DNA of 64,000 nucleotides from Pohlia nutans (GCA_022496805.1 CM040088.1:17019001-17083000), one strand, 5' to 3'; positions 30,677 to 42,627 are shown, numbered from the stretch's first letter. Notes: generated from the letters alone by a model not told the origin. Numbers and translations are program-made.

Positions 30677-32562
30677 TCATGAATGTGATCGGCTCTTAAG
30701 TTCAGCTACTGCCTTCAACATCACAGGACCACGACTATAGTCGGTATACTTCGAACATCGTTGTTGTGCATTCTCTCGCCTCTGTTGCTTCAGCATCCGT
30801 TGCTCCCACGCATCTCGAAAAGGAGCGGAGCTCCTTATGGGTAGAAGTCCGCCGTGTGACTAAGTCTCTCGAAGACCCTCATTCAATGAAGGGTGATGAG
30901 TACGCAAGGGCGTACGAGGAGGCACATCAACACGGGCTTGGATTAGAGGAGGCGGGTTTGATGACAGCATCGCAGGGGTCTTTCGGATAGCATTTAAAGT
31001 AGCAGAGGACTTGCATCTATTCGGCATGTCGGAACCCTGCAAATACAATGAAATGTATAAGTAAATCGCAAGGCAAGTCCTTGGAAGAGAAATAATAGTG
31101 CGGGAAAAGAAAGTATTCGTACCTCTAGAGAATCAATTGGGCATACAACGTCTTCATAAAGCTTTCTCTGAGGCACTCTATCAGACGGAGAACGCGAGCG
31201 ACGGGACGTAGAGGGTTCCCGTGACCGCAGAGGAGAAGGTGAGCACACGGACAAAGGACGCGGCCCACCGTTGGGGGGACTGTCCACTACACCATCCTCA
31301 ATTGGCCTGGTGGAAAAGTCCATCGTTGACTGGGCCGTAGCTGCCGAGCACAAGAAGTTTCCTTTACTGAGTATAGCATACTGGCCGTAGTCCATGATAG
31401 AATTGACAGACGCTGTGCATTGGAGGTCAGTACCGTGGACCGGAATCGCAGTGGCATACCTTGCCTGAAGAGAATTAGTGACGAGGTCAAATCCCAGCAG
31501 CGAATTGCAACGAAACAAAATATTCTAAGCACTAGAGAAGAGCAGAACATGATGCTAATTGAATAAGAAAGCGATGAAGACATAACACATCAAAGGAACA
31601 ACACTCAGGCTTTCATAAAATTCATCTCACAAAGTACTCAAGCAGAAATGATGTGAAGGGCAAGATATATTACAATTACAAGGACATATACAGATCAGTC
31701 AAGGCGACCAAAAATTAATATGTAGTCTGGAACGGCTACATCACTAGGAAAAGGGAGTCCAGCTATACAATTGTATAATCAACTAGGACCTAGGCAAACT
31801 ACGGGATGCGTGTACAGCCTCTATAAGGGCGTTGTACTGTCGACGGTCGGGCTCGTCGCAGAGCATATGTCGCCCAATATTATAGTTCATTCGGAATGAT
31901 GACAACCCTGGGCCAGGACTGCGATGGAGACGTTGAAACCATGGAAGGAGAACATCATGGAGAAAATTGTCACTCGCACCGTCCCCGATGTAGGACCAAG
32001 AGTCAGGGAGAATTACATTCTTGGGCTCATTCAAAATGTGCTTAATAGGGCTATCGTCCACTATAATAGTGTTTGCAGACGTGAATCTGCCACCATAGCC
32101 TGTGAACAACTTGACGAGATTCTTAAGGAACAAGTCCTTATCAGTTCCAGGCACTTTGAACGAGGACACCCTGCCATGCCTATCCCTACACTTGAGGGTC
32201 TCGCACGAGTCTTGGCCAAGTACAAGGGAAGGGAGCTGGATGCCACGGAATAAATATCGAACTACCAATTCAGTGGTAGACTTCCTCATAGAACTCCAGA
32301 TGGTAACGTCAGCAATCATGCTCAGCTCCCGGAGGAACGAGAAGCAGAGGGGGCGCACGTATACTGCTTTGGGCCCCACTACAGCCGGGAGAACGGCTGA
32401 GTGCGGCGCATTGTAATCGTTAAAGGGCGTAGGCGTGGACTTGGATTTCCAATCTTCGCAGACGCAGAGGATTCCATTCAGGTCGAGCACGACATTGAGC
32501 CATTTTTTGGACGCCCTAGGCAGTGGCGAACAAATGACTGCCTTCCTAAGTATTACAGCCGT
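30677..32562 (-). CDS. FCP1/HAD-like (DLNG-type) phosphatase-fold protein with disordered tail
   Basis: Inferred exons are 32562-31816, 31464-31123 and 31036-30677, all phase 0, ending in TGA. The 5' exon with the start codon was not found. The first exon carries a HAD/FCP1-homology fold: motif 1 VVLDLNGILC, then VRPLCFSFLRELS...VTIWSSM, and motif 3 IIVDDSPIKHI. The second catalytic Asp of motif 1 is Asn and the Thr is Ile, as in plant DLNG-type HAD relatives, so phosphatase activity is doubtful. The tail is Ser/Pro/Arg-rich (SPLRSREPSTSRRSRSPS) and ends in a charged helix (AWEQRMLKQQRRENAQQR). An in-frame TAG at 30862-30860 splits the last exon, yet sensible coding continues 60 codons beyond it. 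Joining the HAD exon to the later exons is inference (donor GTACAC at 31815). Confidence 0.55.
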
Positions 32563-32643
32563 CTATACAAAAACCTACAAAGTGCAACCTATGATACAAA
32601 TCAACTCGAGTCGAGCTAAAACTATACAAATGACATCGAGTGA

Positions 32644-35600
32644 TTATTGAGAACCACCTGCTGCAGCGTCAGTGTCGGGCGAGGCGGCAGTGTCCGCATT
32701 TGCACTGCCAGCAGCTCCGCTGAATCCCAGACTGTCGTCTGCATCATCAGTAGCGCTTGATGACACTTGCCGGGGAGCCGGTGGAGTAGACGCTGGAGCA
32801 GGTGGAGGCGGAGGAGGTGCAGCGACAGGCGAGGGCGCAGGTGGAGCAGAACCTCCGCTGATGTCTGATCCCGATTGCTGATTACCAAGCAGCAGAGGTT
32901 GAGGAGTCGACGGCGGGGGAGTTAATGCGGCGAGAAGACCCGGCAGAAAACTCGTCATTAATGCCTACAATGCCTGCTGCATGACATTCTGTTGCTTTTG
33001 CTGTTGCTGTAACGCCTCCATCTGCTGCTTATGCTGATCCATCATGAACCTTTGGAATTCTTGCTGATCCCTCCTCGATTCCTCGTGCATCTTCAGATTC
33101 AGCTCCGCGTTCTGCGAGGTTGTCGTAGCGAGTCCATGAACCGAGGCAGTCAACGACTTGATAAGTTCACTGACAGACCCACGTTTCTTTTTCTTTGACT
33201 TCAGCGTGGAGGAAGGAGACGCAGGAGGTTGGTCCGAGGACGCGGATGAACCGGGCGCATCAGATTTGCGGGGCGTTTCCAAAGGAGGAGTGAAATCTTC
33301 ATCGTTCAAGTCGTCACCCTCGTCATCGGAAGAGGAGTCCTCATCGTCCGCGTCATCCCTCTTCCTTTTAGAAGGACTACTCCACAGATCACTGGCTTTC
33401 CTCTTCGATGAGGAGGGCGCAGGTCGTGCACCAGGGGTACTCCGATTTCCCTCGACCTGCACTGGGTATCCGTCCTCGAGGAAGTCTGCCTTGTCGAGTT
33501 CCAAGGCCTCGTTAGCGATAGAAGCCCAGAATACCGAAGTTTGATTCGACCCGACAGCGTAGTTGTTGACGCAACTCATCTGCACAAATACCATGACAGT
33601 CATCAAGTAAGTTAGAGGCCGATACAGTTGACGAACAAAAAATGTTTAGATCGAGTCGACCTAAACTGTGACAGACCAAAAGGTGACGCAGCCGGAGAGG
33701 ATACTAGTTTCAGGTCGATCCGAGCTAAAGTACAGCATCGATTCCTGGACTTGAGCACATAATGTTTAGCTCGACTCGAGCTGAAATTCTTTGCGGATCG
33801 AGTTGGACACATCAGAACAGAGCAGAACAGCCAATAGGGAGTTTAGGTCGACCCGAGCTAAAATGTTGTAACGCTAACACTACATAGGATTAGATCGACT
33901 CGAGCTAAAGAGCATGTGTCCAAGTGCTGGACTACGTACCAAAGCAGCACAGGTGAGCTTGGATCCCGTGTAGACGGAGAAGACATGCGTCCCCGGCATG
34001 CAGAACATCCTCACGACCCACAAGTAGAACTCCATTCTGAGTTCCGCATTGTACATGCGGTACATCAGCTCATCGTACGCCCTGGGATTCGTATATACCG
34101 TCGTGTCTGGTGCGAAGAAGGCCTCGGGGACAGTCACGTGCGGAATATCGGTCTTCTGCAAGAAGACGAGGAGAACTTTCGCTCGCGCCTTCTTATGGTT
34201 CGCCGGAAAGTCTCCAAGATGCTCGTTCTTTGCCGGATAGTAGTCCGCGAATTCCATCTTGTATCTGCGGAGGATGTCGTCGTTTTCCGCGAAATGCACA
34301 GCCTGGAACTACTCTATCGCATCGGCGCAGATAAAGAGCCAGACAGGTACTTCATCGAAGTCCGGTTCACGTCTCCTTTTCAGGGACGACATGAAGTCGT
34401 AAAAGTACGGCATCCCCGTACTCGATACTTCTTTGTCCTCCACCCCGGGGAGGTACCTGAAATCGATGACCCCCAGTCTCAAGCCCGTAGGCGTGTCGGC
34501 TGTCCAAGCGCCCTCGCGCCAATCGGCGTGCTCGTTGTGCTGCCGGTCGTATGGCCGGTAGTGAGCTTCTCCGGCCGGTTTTCTGAATTCTTTCTTCTTC
34601 TCAAGGAAGACTTTGAAGAATTCGGCAGTGTAGGGAGAGATTTCCGCGGTTTTCTTGTTTTTGCTCCTGATCTGCTTGGCCTCCTTGAAGTATTGCTCTC
34701 TTGGCCACTCGAGGAGCACATTCATGGTCGCCCTCGTGACATTGTACTCCTCCTTGAACTGCCTCCACTTCTCGGGCACTAGGTCCCCTGCCGGATTGAA
34801 GAGTCCGAGATCACGATTGATATTGTGCAATTCTTTCTTCACAAGGTGCTTCCGCTTCCTCCTCTCCACCCACTCCTTGGTCAAATAGCACCTCTCTAGA
34901 ACCGTCGAGATCGCCTTGATCGTGACCTTTGGATAGCCCAAGGTCCACTTGGGGTCGCCGTGGTTCAAGATATGTCTTGCAAGCTTCGCGAGGTCCTCGT
35001 AGGTTAAATTTCCCAGCCACTTGAAGAACTCGCGAGTGAGATTTCCACTCTCGGGATTCCAGTTCGGCTTCCTCTTGAACTTCAACCCAGTGTCTGGGTC
35101 AATAAGCTCGCCAGCACCTGCGCTTGAGATCACTTCGCTCTAGAGATCAAACACGTCGTCCGGTGCAGTGATTAATTTCAGCTCATTGTGGATGTCGAGC
35201 AGTACATCCGCATTACTTTTCTTGGCGTCCTTCTGGGACTGCGTCACATCGATCATCGCGAACCGCAGTTTCATAGCATTTTGAAACTCCTGCACGGTTA
35301 CATACACTGTTAGCTACCATGCAGCATTTAGGTCGACTCGATCTAAAGCAGCAGAGGTAAGGGAGCGCGAGATTTGAATGGAGATTCAATAAGCAAGAAG
35401 ACGAACTTATGAGCATATTAGGTCGACTTGACCTAACTTGTGTTGGTATCGGTCTACTCTAAGGGGACGGACTACGGAGTGGATTACTTAGAATGCAAGC
35501 ATAGCAGCAAGTAATTTAGGTCGAGTCGAGCTGAACATTACATTGAACTTCTCTCTATTCTTCTGGGCGTCCCTCGTCCTCAGGGCTTGATTGACCCTTC

Positions 35601-36447
35601 CCACCTCCACTGCTTCCTTCGGGTTCTTAGGGCAACCGAGGTTTATCCACACTTGCCGCGCTCCCAATTTGTTAGTGGCCCATGACGGCTTGATGACACC
35701 GAAGTGGTTCACGCGGTTGTAGTAGGCGGATATGGAACGAAGAGTTTCATTATTCTTCGTCCAAACCACAAAGCAGTTCCATTCCGCGAACTCTTTGATG
35801 TTGTCTGCGGCCATTCCTTCATTGCGCATCATGTAACTTGCTTTGATGCTGTGCTGCCCGTTGATCAGCCATAACTTTCCATCTTTGATGGAGTCCCAGT
35901 CCTTCGACCGCTCGTCCAGGCCGCAAGGCATCACGCACAGAGTCTGCTTGGTGCTCCTGTCGGGCATGTTGAGAAGGAAGGTCATTATCTTCTTCGCCAG
36001 ACCCGGCTCGTACGAGCGGATGTTCATGTGCGCAGGGGCATCGACTAGTTGCTCGATGGGGATCGAGTATTTTGTGTCGATGCCGAACAGGAACACATCA
36101 GTGCATGACGACCAGAACGTCCTGTACGCCTCAGTCGAGCGTGCGTAGTCTGGAGTCCTGTTCACCTCCAGGGACTTCGGCAATGAGGTCAAAGCGGACG
36201 CCAAGCTCCCCTCGTTGATGACTGCAAGCGCCGATTTATCTGCAGTTGGCCTCTTCTTGGAGGTGGATCCGAGATGACTCTGGCATGGTGCCGTCGAAGG
36301 TGTCTGAGGCGTGTTCAACTTGCGTTTGCCTCGGCTCTGTTGTGGTCTAGGCGAATTTGTACCCATGGATCCCGCACTCCCATGGCTTCGGTTATCCAGG
36401 GACACAGTTTGAGGTGTCATCATTTGCCTCTACATGTCCAGCTTCGC
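32644..36447 (-). pseudogene. ParB-like domain fused to degenerate amino-methyltransferase domain
   Basis: Exons are inferred at ~36423/36447-35542, 35289-33940 and 33579-32644 (TAA). The introns, 35290-35541 and 33580-33939, are phase 0 and 252 and 360 bp long. Exon 1 has a Pro/Ser-rich N terminus with KKRP-type basic clusters, then a ParB/sulfiredoxin-like region: YSIPIEQLVDAP and the signature LINGQHSIKAS (~35848-35874). Exon 2 has charged helices, a motif IV-like strand GVIDFRYLPG (34444-34473) where active enzymes have DPPY, and HVFSVYTGSKLTCAAL. Splicing joins the latter to MSCVNNYAVGSN to give a motif I-like SAM strand. The tail is acidic (DDEDSSSDDEGDD), KR-rich and Gln-rich (QQQQKQQ). 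Three in-frame TAGs interrupt it at 35142-35140, 34311-34309 and 32967-32965. ParB-methyltransferase fusions are known in phages and plasmids; a plant nuclear copy with site arrays is striking. Confidence 0.6.
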
Positions 36448-37006
36448 TTTCATGACGTCGAAAATTTTGGATCAGCTTCCGGATCTTCGAGCACAGCTTT
36501 GCCCCATGCAGTGGCTGTCCGTTGCTGCCCTCAAAGAATTTCTTGTCGAATTGATCCTCCAGCTCCTTGATCATACCACTGAACTTTGTTGTTTCCAGGG
36601 AGGCTATTAAGGGGCTCAGGTTAAAAGGAATTAGAGCGGAGTCGAATATGAGCGTGAAGTTGTATTGCTTGTGCTTCGCGAATTCGGTGTTCGTGGTAAC
36701 GTAATGCACGTGTACTATGGAGCCATTACCCGCGTTGATGTCTTTCACCTTTTCCTGTAATGACAGTGGCAGGAATGGTATCGCATTCTTGTTCTTCGTT
36801 ATGAAGTTCAAGTCACGTGTCATCGGTATCATGTTCAGACTCCAGAACTCTGCCAAGTCCTGGTCTACCATGTCCCGGAATTCACCAAATTTTGCGAGGT
36901 CGTCGCCTTCTACATCGTCCGCGGTTGGCTGCTCCGCAGCTCTCTTGTAGTAGCACTCCAGGTGTTCTACTTCTACTTCCTTTGGTGTCCTCATCTCTTG
37001 CGCCAT
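36392..37006 (-). CDS. Unrecognised ORF upstream of the ParB-like gene
   Basis: ATG at 37006 (MAQEMRTPKEVEVEHLE) opens 204 codons ending in TAA. An upstream GTG extension is unlikely because it reads through a palindrome copy at 37034. The protein is soluble and mixed alpha/beta, with no signal peptide (FGEFRDMVDQDLAEFWSLN, IVHVHYVTTNTEF, LETTKFSGMIKELEDQFDKK). It overlaps the ParB-like frame by ~30-55 bases in a different frame. Either it is the 5' part of the same gene with a frameshift or missed splice, or it is a separate overlapping gene. I do not recognise the family. There are no in-frame TAG codons. Confidence 0.5.
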   Translation of the reverse strand: MAQEMRTPKEVEVEHLECYYKRAAEQPTADDVEGDDLAKFGEFRDMVDQDLAEFWSLNMIPMTRDLNFITKNKNAIPFLPLSLQEKVKDINAGNGSIVHVHYVTTNTEFAKHKQYNFTLIFDSALIPFNLSPLIASLETTKFSGMIKELEDQFDKKFFEGSNGQPLHGAKLCSKIRKLIQNFRRHESEAGHVEANDDTSNCVPG

Positions 37007-38500
37007 TCTGTGCACCAAGTGTACATACAAGTGTTTAGGTCGATGCGAGCTAAAGTGCGTATTACACACGGTTAGAGGCGTATAAAGAGAAGCGCACTAT
37101 AGATGTATGGGGTATTGGGGTTGGGTGCAATTGCAGCAGTGGCGGAAAATCAGATCGTCTCTGTGGGACAGTCCTACATTGAAATTTAGCTCGGGTCGAG
37201 CTGATTTATACACGGGCTTCATTTATCAGTTGTATAGTCATGTGAATTGGGTAATATACAGAATGTAATTGTTACACTGATATGTCGTTGACTATTTTAT
37301 TTGCTTATCAACCTATACCCATTTTAGGTCGGTTCGAGCTAAATACACACTGCGCCTGATTTAGTCGACTTTTACTAATACTGGAATACGGATCATGTGT
37401 TCTCCCGATCCATTTACATATGCTGATATCAATCACTGAATGTGTTTATTTTATGAATATACATTATTTAGGTCAAGTCGAACTGATTCAATACTGTATT
37501 TGTCAGTGGCGACCAAACAAAAGGTCTCCTTGGTATAGGCCTACCACAAAATTCAGCTCGGGTTGACCTAAAGTATAGGCGTGGTCGGGGTCTTGCAGGT
37601 TATAGTATGTAACATAAGTATCATACCTACAGTTTAAAATGTTATGACAACTTATGATTGCCTATAACTTCAAGATAGAATGTCATATACGTTTTAGGTC
37701 GATCCGAGCTTAAGAGCAACTATAGTTAAGGATTTTGGGTATTCAGGAACTACGGATTGATATGATTATCCGCCTAATGGGATTCTATGTGCTACAAGTT
37801 AGGTCGTGTCGAGCTGAATTTAAGTAGGGTAATTTTAATTTTGGGATCATTCACGTAAACTTGTTGTACTACAGTTATACTACTCACAGATAGCACAAGA
37901 ATTAGGTCGAATCGACCTAAATTGCTTGAATTGGAGCTTCGTCCTGGTTTCAATTGATTATTTTATTTTGCGTTTTATGTCCTTTGAGGGCAATTTAGGT
38001 CGATTCGAGCTGAATGTGCACAGTTTAAGTGATATTTTCCGTGCTTATTTGTTGCAGTTTCGGGTAATTTAGGTCGAACTAAGCTGAATGTGACGCAGTT
38101 TAGATCAATTTTTATGCATTTTGGGTAATTTAGGTCGGCTCGAGCTAAATTTGGATATAGCACATTTCAGCGTGGTATACTTTCGATCCTACAAGTCATG
38201 AACTTTGACCCTTCCGTGCGCTTTTAGGTCGCATCGACCTAAAGTGGTACAATAGGAGAGTGCTTCTAGCATTTTATGCTTCATGTTCTCATGTGTATGA
38301 ATTATAATTTTGGATAGTTTGGGTCGAATCAAGCTGAATGGACTGCAATTTAGGTCGATTCGAGCTGAAATGTAGCATTTATTGGTGATCTTTAGAGCGG
38401 GTTGATCTAAAGTACTGTTTCTGACCAGAGTTTCTCTGTCCACTCAGATTGGCTCGTGCTAAACTGACATCGACCTAAACTGACATCGACCTAAACTACC

Positions 38501-39770
38501 GTCTGTCACATGTTCATAAACAAAATATCATAGTGCTCAAACAAAGCAAAAATAACAAACCTAAAACTACCATCTACCACAAGCATGTACACAATGCACT
38601 CAACGCACAGAAGAATGAAAATGATAGAAGAATGAAACAGCGCACAAAAGAATGAAACAGTGAGTAGAGAACTGACCTAATCTCGTGGAATATGAATATG
38701 AAAGTTACAAACAACTGCTCCGATGGCCAAATTGAACAATCTGAAAATTGCAACCTTTCCTTCATTAGTGAATTGAATTTAAATACCACACAACTCGTTG
38801 TAGCAACTAAAAACGGCCATGCAACAAAAATCATGCACCATAAATCCATGCACCACTACCCATAGAATCAAAAAAAGAGCTCTCAATCTGTCAATCTACG
38901 ATATTGAATTTCAGAAACCAAAATCACCAATTCAAAGCAAGCAGACTGGTCTCTCGTTTGTTAACAAAATTAAGCAGACAAATCACTCCAGCAACTTGAA
39001 CCACCGGCCTAAACACCAGCTTCATGAACATGAAGAAACAGCTCTCAATCTGTACATCGTTACTATGTGTGGACCTCAAAACTGAATTTAAGAAATCAAA
39101 ATTCTCAATCTGTGAATGTACGCTAATAGATTAATAAATAAAAATCCCCAATTGAAAGTAAGCAGACTGATCACTCCAGAAACTTGTTCACGGAATTAAC
39201 CAGACAAATCACTCCAGTAACTGCATCAAATTTGCAGCTAGTTTACAAACCTTGCAATTCAGTGTAAGAATCCAAACCCTAGCTATCACGTACTAAATCA
39301 TTCAACATCACTACAAATGACAAATCAGGTTGAAATCAAGCAACTACTCACATTCTAAGCAAGCAACTGCTGATGTTGTTGAAATACAAATAATGAAAAC
39401 AAGATAGTACTAGGTAAGACAGTACACAGCTTGAGATCTGGTCACCTTCAAAAACCCTAAATTGCATACATTTTGTAAGCAAGCACTCTGAAATGCAAAC
39501 AATGCAATTCAGACAATAGCAAGCTTCAAGTCCAGTCACATTCTGATACCCTAAGTTGCTCCCATTCTATAAGCAAGGCATTTTTAGGGTTTAGGGTTTA
39601 GGATCTCTTTACCTCTTACGTCGCGCTCCGTGTGCTTTTACAAACGTGCTCCCTCGATCCAAGGCGTGCTTCCTTGTTCCAAAACAAATCAGCTTGCAAC
39701 CCTGCAATTCTAGACTACAGGGTTCTTTATAAACGCGGCCCCTCCAACCTCCAGCTTCTAATTGTATGTA
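38501..39770. other. AT-rich DNA with imperfect direct repeats, no gene
   Basis: Loose direct repeats occur, such as AGCAGACTG(G/A)TC(T/A)CTC and CAGACAAATCACTCCAG, repeated between ~38,940 and 39,220. ACCCTAA(A/G)TTGC(A/T) followed by AAGCAAG recurs at ~39,457 and ~39,550. A short telomere-like TTTAGGGTTTAGGGTTTAGG run sits at ~39,583-39,602. No gene is supported. Confidence 0.45.
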
Positions 39771-40660
39771 AATAGTAAGCAAAACGAGAGAAACAAAACA
39801 AGAGAAACAAGAAACGAGAGAAACAAAACGAGAGGGACAAAAAACGAGAACCAAACTGAGAACGAGGACGGAGACACTAAACCTTGAAACCCTACACCAC
39901 AACGCAGATTGAGAGCAATGAGGAACGGCGAGAAGAAAACACACACAGCGAGAGACGAGGAGAAAACACAGAGAGCCGCAGAAACGCAGAGAGACGAGAA
40001 ACGCAAAGAAAACACAGCGACAACAATGGCGAGGCGTTCAAACCCTAGCTGGTGGGAGAAACGAAGCACGGGCACAAAGTTTGGCACACGCACGGGTACA
40101 TGCACAAAAACGGGTATAGGCATAGGCATGGGCACAGAAACGGGTATAGGCACGGGCACAAGCATGGGCACGGGCACGGATACATATACAAGCACTTGTA
40201 CAGATACAGGCAAGGCTACACGGTTACATCGTACAAGGTACATGGTACATGGTACATTATACAGGGTACATGGTACATGGTACTCATTTACACCGTACAC
40301 GAGCATGGTATATGGTACATCGTACAAAGTACATGGTATATAGTATAGGTTACATGGTATAAGTTACATAGGACATGGTATAAGTTTGATAAAAACGAAA
40401 AATGGAGTTCAGACGTGGGCACGGGCGCACGGGTACATTAACGGGCATGGGTTAATATACGGGTATGGGTACAAATACAGGAAAGTGTACACGGTTACAT
40501 CGTACAAAGTACAATATATAGGGTACATGGTACATGGTACATGGTACACATTTACATTGTGCACGCGCATGGTACATGGTATATAGTATAGGTTACATGG
40601 TATAAGTTACATGGTACATCGTACATCGTACAAGGTACATGGTATATACTATAGGATAGA
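39770..40660. repeat. Purine-rich tract and GGTACATG minisatellite
   Basis: 39,770-40,030 is strikingly purine-rich on the plus strand (GAGAAACAAAACGAGAG repeats). It grades into GGGCACGGGTATAGGCA-like units at 40,060-40,200 and then GGTACATGGTACATGGTACA units to 40,350. A second, similar block (40,420-40,650) repeats the same succession, including GTACACGGTTACATCGTACAA and GTATATAGTATAGGTTACAT. So it is a duplicated ~300-bp minisatellite. Open frames across it are low-complexity and not credible genes. Confidence 0.8.
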
Positions 40661-41709
40661 GAATGTTTAAATTAATTACAACTAATATTCCTCAAAAAAA
40701 GAATGAAATTATTGAACATTCAAGTTCTACTATAGTAAAGTACGACATAACATTAGACCACATCAATGGACAGAAGGCATGATACATAAAATTACATATT
40801 TTGGAAAACAAAAAGAAATCAAGCATTTCAAATATTAATTCCATATATTCATCATATACAAAGCACTTTCAAATTAATAGTCAATGTGTTATGAGACAAC
40901 TAAGAAATATAGAATTACATCAATACGTATGGAAGTCTTATGTTAATATACAGTGCTTGAATAATTATATTAAATACTTTAATGGACAGAGTTACGTAGT
41001 CCTCTATAATCATTCATGTTTAGAGAATACATCAATATAGTGCTTCATTTAAACAAGTGAAATCAATCTAGTTTTTCGTATATTTATATTTCAAGATGAG
41101 TTCAAGAGGAATTCAACACAAGTGTGCAAAAACTTTCCTCTTTGAACAATCTTTCAGTTAACTCTAATATCTGGGAAATATGTTAACCCCTAAAGGTTGG
41201 GCCTATGACCATGGAATCATGCTTTATCTGCCACACTCAATTTTGCGATTAAAAATAATACAAGAATTCAACTTTACATTTTTAGTAGATGAAGCCACAT
41301 GTCTACTACAAATCATGAAATTCTCCTATGTAAAATCTAAAAATAGCTTGAATGATTTGAATTTAACTTTATTTTTTGTAATCATTATAAAACATACAAA
41401 CCGTTTCATAAATTTAAAATTCTCATTTATTGTAGATGTTGAAATACTTTACAACTTGTAGGATTTATTAACATCCATATTAATACCTTATGCGTGTATT
41501 AATAATCTTTTAGTTATTTAATTGGGTAAGTTCTTTAAAATTCAAATTGCGCTAATTTTATCCTCTTGTGGATATCATACGTTATATTAATCCTTGCATG
41601 ACTTTCATTTTTTCATACATTTAACCCCAAATTAGAGGTCTGGCCTCTAATTATGTGTATATTTTTTGTACATATATATATGGATATATTTGTACATATA
41701 TGTATATAT
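40661..41709. other. AT-rich, no gene
   Basis: Very AT-rich sequence with only short ORFs. A solo TTAACCCCTAAAGG at 41,182 resembles an end of MITE family B. Nothing else is supported. Confidence 0.35.
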
Positions 41710-42624
41710 ACCGTAGTTTACTAGCAGATTCGGCGGAAAATAATTCTAAAAATAGATGCCTAAAATTTTGTGGAATTATTGGCATCTTTTGCCGAATATT
41801 ATATTATTTATATTTCGAAATTGCCGAAAAGTGAGAATTTTTTAACTTTTCACTAAGTTTTTACTTAGTTGAGAGGCTTGAGTGAATTTTATGGGAGGGA
41901 AGGTGCTCCTTTTGTAATCAAGCCCACTTACATTAGTCCACAAAGAATATGGGTTAAGTAGCAAGACTCTAGGTGAGGCTTTTGAAAATGTGTTGTACAC
42001 AGATTTTTGGAGTCCAATTGAGCATAGAAGATGAAGTTTTATAGAATTATGTCTAACTAACAAAAGTTGAGAAATCAAGTCTTCTTCCACCTCCAACAAG
42101 TTTTGTGTCGAAATAAGTTTTTATGCAAAAGATATGGACAAAACAGCACAACATTGTAAACGTCAATGTATCAAAATGTGTTCCTAACAGTTTTTCGAAG
42201 CTCATTTGTGCATAGAAGATCAACTTTTTTGGAATTTTGTTGGTCTAAGAAAAGTTTAGAAATAAAGTAATATTTCACCTCCAACAAATTTTATGTCATT
42301 TGAAGACTTTATGCAAAAGTTATGCGAGTTATAAAAATAAAGACTAACTAGGTGGTTCACCTCAAAGTTCACATATCCCATATGCATTGTTGGATACAAC
42401 TCCACTCCATTTGTATAAAGCACAGAGCATTCTTGCCACTCAAGACTCAACTCATACATGTCAACTAATGTAAAAGAGTTGGGATTGACTACAAGCCGAA
42501 ATTTGAAAAAATTAAAGGAAAAAATTGCCGAAATTATTAATATACTATTTTTAGGTGCCGAACCTACTTTTTGAACTTTAATTAATTATTAGGCAGCAAG
42601 GTGCCGAACCTGCTAGTACACTAC

Positions 42625-42627
<3 letters not shown>
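41710..42627. mobile_element. 918-bp TIR element (ACCGTAGT ends) in a TA repeat
   Basis: The left end ACCGTAGTTTACTAGCAGAT plus TCGGC is inverted at the right end as GCCGAACCTGCTAGTACACT plus ACGGT. GCCGAA words recur subterminally on both sides. It is flanked by TATATA, consistent with TA-targeted insertion. The interior holds two related ~170-bp segments (GCATAGAAGAT...ACCTCCAACAA) in direct orientation. No transposase is present. Confidence 0.75.

Larger units (their letters stand above)
32597..38500. repeat. Dispersed 21-bp palindrome array 1 (TTTAGGTCGA-N-TCGAGCTAAA type)
   Basis: About 25 copies of a palindrome with half-sites TTTAGGTCGA or TTTAGCTCGA around one central base. Starts: 32597, 33645, 33708, 33765, 33842, 33889, 35328, 35417, 35515, 37034, 37185, 37323, 37467, 37551, 37692, 37798, 37901, 37993, 38068, 38129, 38222, 38317, 38348, 38391, ~38441, with half-sites to 38490. 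Those at 33645-33889 fill one intron and those at 35328-35515 another. From 37,034 on, they recur every ~60-150 bp upstream of the gene. On the plus strand most copies pair a left AGGTCGA half with a right TCGAGCT half. None lies in an exon I assign, apart from the upstream GTG extension of the 36392 ORF. Confidence 0.9.

Noticed and set aside
32562..32644. Fusion of the methyltransferase gene to the HAD-like exon by splicing
   Set aside because: All GT donors near the end of the methyltransferase frame are phase 1, while the HAD-like exon needs phase 0, so a fusion would be out of frame.
33916..34782. 288-codon plus-strand ORF in the ParB/methyltransferase locus
   Set aside because: It lies antisense to coherent minus-strand exons with good splice sites and domain motifs, and its peptide has no recognisable features.
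39583..39602. Telomere or interstitial telomeric array
   Set aside because: Only about two to three TTTAGGG units are present, too short to be more than a chance or promoter-type telo-box cluster.
39909..40343. Thr/Gly-rich ORF (144 codons) across the minisatellite
   Set aside because: Low-complexity translation of a repeat that is open in several frames; no evidence of a gene.
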